7,416 nt of DNA from Sedimentisphaerales bacterium (lineage in GTDB: Bacteria; Planctomycetota; Phycisphaerae; Sedimentisphaerales; SM23-30): assembly GCA_030634605.1 (NCBI GenBank), contig DAOWAK010000053.1, positions 1-7,416 on the forward strand, read 5' to 3'. This document shows, one piece after another, positions 1 through 5,284 of the stretch. Position numbers and translations under genes: made by a program. The notes beneath the pieces were generated by a model, which searched no databases, was not told where the DNA came from, and worked only from the letters and a program-made list of their open reading frames with translations. Every line of letters starts with the position of its first letter. Position 1 is the stretch's first letter.

Positions 1-432
1 TCGCATCCGTGGGCGGAGCAGCAGTTGCAGGCGGCGCAGAAGGTGCTGGATGAGATCGGCTGTGCGGAAAAGGATATTCTGCTGATCTTTAACAAGATCG
101 ATAAAACCGAGGATAATTCAAATTCCGACACGATGATGACGCTTTTTCCGGACGCAATCGGAATTTCCGCCCGGAAAGATTTTGGCATCGATGCACTGAG
201 AGCGGCTGTGATTAAGCGGGTTTCGGGCGAGCGGCTTCGTTTGCGGATTTGCTGTTCGGTAGCTGACGGGCGGGTGCAGAGCTATCTTCGAGCGAACGGG
301 TCGGTGCTGAACGAGGATTATTCTGACAGTGTGGTAACTCTGGAAGTCATGATGGGCAAGAGACAACTGCCGGGGCTGGAAAAGTTGCGGCCGCAGTCGT
401 GTGAGATTGTTCCGTATCATTGTCAAAGATAA
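1..432 (+). CDS. hflX: GTPase HflX, C-terminal part (5' end outside window)
   Basis: The reading frame is open from base 1 to the TAA at 430-432, giving about 143 residues of a protein whose N-terminus lies outside the window. It begins with SHPWAEQQ and an acidic helix. The G4 motif of a P-loop GTPase follows (NKID, encoded at 91-102), then a G5-type ISA motif (encoded at 163-171) with a downstream helix (DFGIDALRAAV). After that comes a small C-terminal domain with the pattern of HflX proteins (short strands, then a YSDSVVTLEV strand). HflX is a cytoplasmic, ribosome-associated GTPase that in other bacteria splits stalled or stressed ribosomes. The G1-G3 motifs and the N-terminal HflX domain would lie upstream and cannot be checked. 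A TTG at 25-27 in the same frame is internal, because the frame is already open and HflX-like before it. Another Era/HflX-class GTPase is possible but less likely. Confidence 0.85.
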   Translation, partial: SHPWAEQQLQAAQKVLDEIGCAEKDILLIFNKIDKTEDNSNSDTMMTLFPDAIGISARKDFGIDALRAAVIKRVSGERLRLRICCSVADGRVQSYLRANGSVLNEDYSDSVVTLEVMMGKRQLPGLEKLRPQSCEIVPYHCQR

Positions 433-449
433 GTTACGAAGAACTTTTT

Positions 450-456
450 AGGAGGG
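450..456 (+). promoter_or_regulatory. Strong Shine-Dalgarno site that sets the subtilase start
   Basis: The sequence AGGAGGG lies 8 nt before the ATG at 465-467 and is a full match to the anti-Shine-Dalgarno end of 16S rRNA. It decides the start of the protease. A possible upstream TTG at 420 in the same frame would overlap the GTPase gene and has no such site before it. The site begins 17 nt after the GTPase stop, so a transcript reading through from hflX could be translated here. Confidence 0.85.
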
Positions 457-464
457 CAAGATTT

Positions 465-3400
465 ATGAGTTATTTATTACTGGAAGTTCTGGAAACTCGT
501 TGTTTGTTGTCCGCGGCATTTGATCTAATTAAACTTACCGATCTGCGTGCAGACAGTGCTTTTTCGGATATTGACGGCACGGGTTTTTCTGTAGTTATTA
601 TTGATACCGGTCTGGATACGAACCACGTGGACATCCGCGACAATTACCTGACGGGCCGGGACATTGCCAACAACCGGAGCGTGCCGGCGCCGGTGCATAG
701 CCACGGCACCCACGTAGCGGGTATCGTTGGTTCCATTAACCCGGAAATTGGTGTTGCTCCGGATGTCAACCTGATTGCGTTACAAGTCTTTACGGTGGTA
801 CCGGGTCACCGTCCGGTAGCATCGAACCAGAGTATTGAAAATGCTTTGGAATGGGTTCTGGACAACCAGAGCAGATATAATATTGTTGCGGTGAACATGT
901 CGTTGGGCAGTGGTTATTACACGGAGCCCTCTCAGGTGAGCAGTTCTATCTATGCCGACGAAATTGACCGTTTGGAGGAGGTTGGGGTAACGGTGGTTTC
1001 GGCTTCGGGCAACGGTTACGGTTTTGTCCAGACACAAAGCGGTTATCAGAATATGATGTTTCCTAATTCGTCGTCTCCAGGCATTATCAGTACTTTGGAC
1101 GTGGGTGCGGTCTGGGAGACCAATGAGGGTCAGGCGTTGTTTTCGACTACGGGCGATTTGAGTACGGGGGCGGATCGTATTACATGTTTCAGCCAGCGGC
1201 CGCCCTTGAGTTCCGGCAATGTTATTTTTGCTCCCGGTGCCAAGATCAGGAGTACGATACCCGGTAACAAATATGCGGAAATGGCGGGCACCAGCATGGC
1301 AGCGCCGATGATTTCCGGTACGGTGGCTTTGATGCAGGAAGCGGCGATGAAATTCGGAGGCAGGAGGCTGTCGGTTACGGAAATACGCAGTTTTATGCTG
1401 GAGACCGCCGATACGATTTACGACGGGGACGACGAGGACTCCATCGCCTACATTGACAGGAACGGGGACCGAATCATAACCCAGGACGAAAGAGAGGAAT
1501 TTCATACTACCAATTTGAATTACAAGCGTATTAATGTTTATAGCGCGGTAAAGAAGGTTCGGTCGTTTTTTAATGAGATTGCGCCACCGCCCCCCGACGG
1601 AGATGCGGGCGACGCCAACGGTACTATTCGCGGTGCCCATATTGGTCCTCGTCTGGACGGCAGTCCGACAGAGACTTTTTACGGTATTATCGGTCAAGAC
1701 GCATCTTCGACAGGTACGGTGCAGGTGGGTAACACCGATGTGGATATGTATCAATTCAGGGTAATCGCCGCGGGTAATGTAAATATCGAAGTTGCCTCCA
1801 ATGTTAATGACACGAACGACTTCAACAGCACACTGAGGCTTTTTAACAGCAGCGGGACGGAATTAGCCAAGGATTACAACAGCGGGACGGGTAATTTTTC
1901 CAAAATTGTCAAGGCGCTTACTCCGGGTACTTACTATGTAGGCGTGAGCGGCTATAAGAACGACAGTTATGACCCCAACATTGCAGGCAGCGGCAGCGTG
2001 GGTGACAGGGGTAATTATTCGCTGTTGTTTTCGTTGGTGAACAACGATCCCAACGGTTTGCTGAACGGAGCAGTGGCGGTGAACCTGGGTCAGGGAGGCA
2101 GCCCCGAAACCTTTAACGGGAATATCGGCACTGATTACGGCAACAGTGTAGGAGTTTCCGATGTGGATATTTTTCGGGTGGTAATTCCTGACAACGGGAT
2201 TTTATTTGTTGATATAGACACGCCTTATTTGCAAAATTACGTTGATTCTTATTTGCGTATATTCAATGCCCAAGGCCAGGAATTGGTGAACAATGACGAC
2301 GGTTTGGCTTTTAACAACAATTTAAACTACGTTGAATATACTGATTACTTTTATCCGGGTTTGGTTTTCGACAATCCGACGGACCGTCAAAATCTGCACG
2401 GCCACACTTCAGACAGTTTTATAGCAGGTCGGGTGGCACAGGGTGACGTATATTATATTGGTGTTTCTGATTACTTTAACGATTTTTATGACCCGCGGAA
2501 TCTGAACAATCGTCCGGATTACGGTAGCGGCGGTTTGTACCAGATATCCATTAGTTTTTACAACAACGACCTTAACGGCACCATAACGCAGGTTAAGGAT
2601 TCATCGTACATGCCTTTGCCTACCAACCGGCATAAGGCATCGATCAAATACGATTCGAACAAATCTGATCCCGATAATCCCCGCGAGGTAGGCAACCGCG
2701 ATGTTGATTTTTATCGTTTCCGTGCGGACAGTTCGTCAATCCTAGAGATCGATATTGATTCATATTCGGCATCCGACCTTTCGGACAAGGTGGATACGGC
2801 AGTGTATGTGTTTGACGCATCGGGTAAGTATCTGGCAGGTATCAATGATGTTAACGGTCTGGATCCGTTATTACGTTATGAAGTAGAAGCGGGTCAGGAT
2901 TATTATGTAGCGGTAGTGGGTTACGGCAATGACAATTTTGATCCATTTCAGTTGGGTAGTGGCTCTCCCGGTGATACGGGAGATTATTATCTGAGCGCGA
3001 GTTTGCGTTCCAAGAGTATTATATCACAATTGGCTGACGACCGTATCAGTTACAGTGGTATTCAGAGGGTTTTCGAGGGTAATGTTCTAAACGGTTTTAT
3101 CGGTAACGACAATGGTTTGATACGTGGCGCCGCAGATGTAGATCTTTATCGCTATGTGGCTGATATTCACGGTACGGTAAAAATCAGTACCAAATTGTTG
3201 CCTAACATTTCTTGCGACACATATTTGCGATTTTTTGACAGCCAAGGCAAAGAATTGGCTTATAATGATAATGAGTTTGCCAGCAGTTTAACCAGTTCGA
3301 TATTAGTCGATGTTACCAAAGGTGCCACTTATTATATTGGTGTGAATGGTTCGAGCGTCGGGGCCCGGAATTATAATCCGAACAGTGGAGCCGGAGCAGT

Positions 3401-5126
3401 CGCGGGCAGCAAAGGTGATTATCGTCTTTCTATAGAGATTGAATCAGAAAAGCCGGAAATAAGCATTGCGGTGACGGATTCGGTGGTGAAGGAGCAGGAT
3501 CAGGATGCGGGAGAATTTACGATATCACGTACCGGTGCGATTACAGAAGCCTTGACGGTTTCTTATACGATTTCCGGTACGTCCGATAACGGTACGGACT
3601 ACCAACTCCTTACTGATTCAGTGGCGATTCCGGCGGGTTCGTCATCGGCGAAAATTGCTGTAGTGCCACTGGACGACGCGAATATTGAACCGAGCGAAAC
3701 AGTAATTCTGTCGCTGAGTTCGCACCCCAGTTATGTATTGGCTGCGGTTTCCAGCCAGACGATATTGATTAGAGATAACGATGGGATTAAAGTTTCTCTG
3801 ACACCGTCGGTTCACACGGTGTTATTCACCGAGGCCGACGGCACATGTGCTCAAATTCGGATAAGACGAGCCCAGGCTACTATAATTTTTGTCGGCGCCG
3901 ACATTCAGCAGCAGCAAAAAAGTTCTGTGGTATTGGTAAGCGGCACTAATATTCAGGTATCGTCCATCCGGTTGAGCGACAGTGATATGTCCTCGGTTTT
4001 ATACGTTCAGGCCCGCATTGGAGGAGACCGCCGAGTCGATTTGGGTGATATTACCGTTGATGGTTCAGTAGGCAGCATTATTGCTTCGTCGGCGAATCTT
4101 ACGGGTAATTTGACGATTACCGGCACTACGAACCGACTTTTCCTGGCAGATTTGCCCGGCGTCGGTACGGTATCGGTAGGTAAAAACGCCGGTGCTGACA
4201 ATCAAATGACAGTAAGGCTGAAAAGGGTAAAAGACATAAACTTTAGCAGCTTAACACCTATTCGAAGTTTCGTCGTTACGGACTGGCAGGATAGTGACAA
4301 TCAAAACGACAAAATCAAGGCTCCCGCGTTACGAAGCCTTATCAGTGTTGGCAATCGGGCACAAACCGTCCGCGGAGATTTTAACGCGGACGTGGAACTT
4401 ACCGGTCAAGCCGGTGTAGAAACTCTGGGGTCCGTCAGAATCAACGGAGGTATTACCGGAGGAACGTGGCAGATTGCCGGAAACGGAAGGTTGTTTCAGG
4501 CAGGCTCCCTTGCTTCATCATGGGAGGCGCATTTTAGCGGAAACCTGGGTACGTTGATGAGTAAAGGCGATGCTGGAGGAGATCTTACCGTTCGGTCATT
4601 GCAGCGTTTTATAGTTCATGGTAACTACCAAGACGCTAATCTGAAATTAACTCAAGCTGCTTCCGGCACCTCAGCGCGTAATAAATATGCTTTAGGACAA
4701 TTGTACGTTATGGGCGTTATTGATAATGTTGATATTCGGAGCCGAAACGACATAGGCAGCATCAGGGCAAAGCGTCTGCTCGACAGCACCATTTTTGCCG
4801 GGGTTAAGGATTCGGTTACCACGTTGCCTGACATTAAGACGGCGTTTGAAGCCAACGCCAGGATTTCTATGCTTCGCATCCAATCGCCCAGGCACAAGAA
4901 TCCGGATTGGATAGTAAACAGCAGAATCAGTGCCTATCAAATTGACAGGGTTCTGCTCGGCAATGCTAAAATCGACAATAACGGCAATGAGTTCGGTTTG
5001 TCGGCGCAACATTTTGGTTCGGTAACTTACAAGGATGCTAACAAAAACATTCGGGTAAGGAAGCCGGCGGATTTATCTAAATTTGATAATCTGGTAGATT
5101 TTAAAGTTCGTTTAATCAGCAGTTAG
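465..5126 (+). CDS. Giant secreted subtilisin-like serine protease (S8) with PPC-like, Calx-beta and planctomycete C-terminal domains
   Basis: A 1553-residue subtilase. Residues 6-17 (LEVLETRCLLSA) match the planctomycete LEPR-XLL N-terminal motif; there is no classical signal peptide. The S8 domain spans about residues 35-370. Its catalytic set is complete: D47 in VVIIDTGLD, H80 in HSHGTHVAG, the oxyanion N183 in SASGNG, and S277 in GTSMAAP. Residues 331-342 (DRNGDRIITQDE) form an EF-hand-like calcium loop. An APPPP linker at 373-377 leads to four PPC-like beta domains (about 384-525, 531-700, 702-848 and 868-992). A Calx-beta domain follows (about 994-1105, with the EPSETVILSLSS signature), then about 430 residues of G/I/V/S/N-rich repetitive sequence. 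The family hydrolyses peptide bonds; the accessory domains suggest an extracellular or cell-surface, calcium-stabilised enzyme. No I9 propeptide is visible, since the catalytic Asp is only 47 residues from the start. Substrate is unknown. The gene lies 32 nt after hflX and may be co-transcribed with it. The protease call is firm; localisation is inferred. Confidence 0.93.
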   Translation: MSYLLLEVLETRCLLSAAFDLIKLTDLRADSAFSDIDGTGFSVVIIDTGLDTNHVDIRDNYLTGRDIANNRSVPAPVHSHGTHVAGIVGSINPEIGVAPDVNLIALQVFTVVPGHRPVASNQSIENALEWVLDNQSRYNIVAVNMSLGSGYYTEPSQVSSSIYADEIDRLEEVGVTVVSASGNGYGFVQTQSGYQNMMFPNSSSPGIISTLDVGAVWETNEGQALFSTTGDLSTGADRITCFSQRPPLSSGNVIFAPGAKIRSTIPGNKYAEMAGTSMAAPMISGTVALMQEAAMKFGGRRLSVTEIRSFMLETADTIYDGDDEDSIAYIDRNGDRIITQDEREEFHTTNLNYKRINVYSAVKKVRSFFNEIAPPPPDGDAGDANGTIRGAHIGPRLDGSPTETFYGIIGQDASSTGTVQVGNTDVDMYQFRVIAAGNVNIEVASNVNDTNDFNSTLRLFNSSGTELAKDYNSGTGNFSKIVKALTPGTYYVGVSGYKNDSYDPNIAGSGSVGDRGNYSLLFSLVNNDPNGLLNGAVAVNLGQGGSPETFNGNIGTDYGNSVGVSDVDIFRVVIPDNGILFVDIDTPYLQNYVDSYLRIFNAQGQELVNNDDGLAFNNNLNYVEYTDYFYPGLVFDNPTDRQNLHGHTSDSFIAGRVAQGDVYYIGVSDYFNDFYDPRNLNNRPDYGSGGLYQISISFYNNDLNGTITQVKDSSYMPLPTNRHKASIKYDSNKSDPDNPREVGNRDVDFYRFRADSSSILEIDIDSYSASDLSDKVDTAVYVFDASGKYLAGINDVNGLDPLLRYEVEAGQDYYVAVVGYGNDNFDPFQLGSGSPGDTGDYYLSASLRSKSIISQLADDRISYSGIQRVFEGNVLNGFIGNDNGLIRGAADVDLYRYVADIHGTVKISTKLLPNISCDTYLRFFDSQGKELAYNDNEFASSLTSSILVDVTKGATYYIGVNGSSVGARNYNPNSGAGAVAGSKGDYRLSIEIESEKPEISIAVTDSVVKEQDQDAGEFTISRTGAITEALTVSYTISGTSDNGTDYQLLTDSVAIPAGSSSAKIAVVPLDDANIEPSETVILSLSSHPSYVLAAVSSQTILIRDNDGIKVSLTPSVHTVLFTEADGTCAQIRIRRAQATIIFVGADIQQQQKSSVVLVSGTNIQVSSIRLSDSDMSSVLYVQARIGGDRRVDLGDITVDGSVGSIIASSANLTGNLTITGTTNRLFLADLPGVGTVSVGKNAGADNQMTVRLKRVKDINFSSLTPIRSFVVTDWQDSDNQNDKIKAPALRSLISVGNRAQTVRGDFNADVELTGQAGVETLGSVRINGGITGGTWQIAGNGRLFQAGSLASSWEAHFSGNLGTLMSKGDAGGDLTVRSLQRFIVHGNYQDANLKLTQAASGTSARNKYALGQLYVMGVIDNVDIRSRNDIGSIRAKRLLDSTIFAGVKDSVTTLPDIKTAFEANARISMLRIQSPRHKNPDWIVNSRISAYQIDRVLLGNAKIDNNGNEFGLSAQHFGSVTYKDANKNIRVRKPADLSKFDNLVDFKVRLISS
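1614..3440 (+). repeat. Four tandem PPC-like (bacterial pre-peptidase C-terminal) units inside the subtilase
   Basis: Four diverged protein repeats are visible within the protease. Each has an early DVD(M/I/F/L)(Y/F) motif (D425, D566, D746 and D891), a middle strand of the type 'Y(L/V)R(I/F)F(N/D)..G.EL', and a late 'YY(V/I)GV.GY.ND.YDP...GSG..GD.G.Y.L' strand (residues 493-520, 666-694, 817-843 and 959-988). This matches the PPC beta-sandwich commonly placed C-terminal to secreted peptidases, where it aids secretion or substrate binding. Unit 2 carries an insertion of about 25 residues (628-652). In unit 4 the YDP signature is degenerate (NYNPNSG). Unit edges are approximate. Confidence 0.8.
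3444..3779 (+). other. Calx-beta domain in the subtilase
   Basis: Residues about 994-1105 begin with a strand (EISIAVTDSVVKEQ), continue with FTISRTG and LTVSYTISGTSDNGTDY, and close with SVAIPAGSSSAKIAVVPLDD, EPSETVILSLSS and TILIRDND. This order is the standard Calx-beta pattern: acidic loops followed by the E-P-x-E-x-V-x-L-x-L strand and the terminal D-N-D. In other proteins the domain binds calcium and serves as an extracellular spacer or adhesion module. Here it separates the PPC-like array from the C-terminal domain. Confidence 0.85.
3813..5123 (+). other. Uncharacterised repetitive C-terminal domain of the subtilase, beta-solenoid-like
   Basis: Residues about 1117-1553 belong to no domain that I can name. 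The segment opens with a short beta unit (LFTEADGTCAQIRI). It then has recurring rungs of roughly 20 residues built from small hydrophobic strands and glycine turns: LGDITVDGSVGSIIASS, LTGNLTITGTTNRLFLAD, LGSVRINGGITGGTWQIAG, LGTLMSKGDAGGDLTVRS, LGQLYVMGVIDNVDIRS and IGSIRAKRLLDSTIFAG. The spacing suggests a parallel beta-solenoid. I recall the same style of sequence at the C-terminus of other large exported planctomycete proteins that carry the LEPR-XLL motif. A role in surface attachment is a guess. Confidence 0.55.
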
Positions 5127-5178
5127 TTCTTTAAAAGTTCAGATTCTCATCGGAAAAAGTTGGTAAATAAATATTTTT

Positions 5179-5233
5179 TTGACAGGATTACCCGTTGCGA
5201 TGCGGCAACGCGGCGAACAGGATGAAACAGGAT
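5179..5233. repeat. Degenerate CAGGAT-type intergenic repeat interrupted by a hairpin
   Basis: Three copies of ACAGGAT occur, with CAGGAT at 5183-5188, 5218-5223 and 5228-5233. The last two are spaced 10 nt apart. A T-tract followed by TTGACAGGATTA precedes the first. This resembles the dispersed 'TTTTTGACAGGATTAACAGGAT' type repeat that I know from intergenic regions of varied bacteria. Here the first and second copies are pushed 35 nt apart by a GC-rich segment containing a hairpin. Family membership is from memory, and no copy elsewhere in the genome can be seen. Confidence 0.5.
5193..5210. other. Small hairpin inside the intergenic repeat
   Basis: CGTTGC at 5193-5198 pairs perfectly with GCAACG at 5205-5210 around a 6-nt loop (GATGCG). 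No T-run follows the stem on either strand, so it does not look like a Rho-independent terminator. It sits between CAGGAT copies and may simply be part of the repeat element. Confidence 0.5.
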
Positions 5234-5246
5234 TTAAGTCTTTGTA

Positions 5247-5259
5247 TACCCAATGGGTA
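5247..5259. promoter_or_regulatory. Short palindrome upstream of the fucosidase (possible operator)
   Basis: TACCC at 5247-5251 and GGGTA at 5255-5259 form a perfect inverted repeat around AAT, ending 25 nt before the fucosidase ATG. Its place between the intergenic repeat and the start codon would suit a regulator site. At five base pairs per arm it could also be chance. Confidence 0.2.
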
Positions 5260-5284
5260 CTAAACCACAAAAAAACAGAAAGCG

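Noticed and set aside
25..432. A separate small gene starting at TTG 25
   Set aside because: The frame is open from base 1 and the residues before it (SHPWAEQ) already fit HflX, so this is the tail of a longer gene.
420..464. Possible TTG start for the protease at 420, overlapping the end of the GTPase gene
   Set aside because: The ATG at 465 has a near-perfect Shine-Dalgarno at 8 nt and begins exactly at the conserved LEPR-XLL-like motif. The extra 15 residues add nothing recognisable.
1422..1493. A true dockerin domain implying a cellulosome-like complex
   Set aside because: Only one EF-hand-like loop is present, inside the protease domain. A dockerin needs two paired repeats, and no cohesin is visible.
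780..1754. Open frame of about 324 codons on the minus strand under the S8 domain
   Set aside because: Shadow of the protease reading frame; low-complexity Arg/Thr/His-rich translation and no domain signature.
5179..5184. TTGACA, a perfect sigma-70 -35 box, upstream of the fucosidase
   Set aside because: No TATAAT-like -10 lies 16-18 nt downstream (the site reads GC-rich hairpin sequence), and the hexamer is part of the CAGGAT repeat.
5193..5210. Rho-independent terminator for the protease gene
   Set aside because: The stem is only 6 bp and no T-tract follows it on either strand; the T-run lies upstream.
5179..5233. CRISPR-like array
   Set aside because: The repeated unit is only 6-7 nt, with unequal spacing and no spacer structure.
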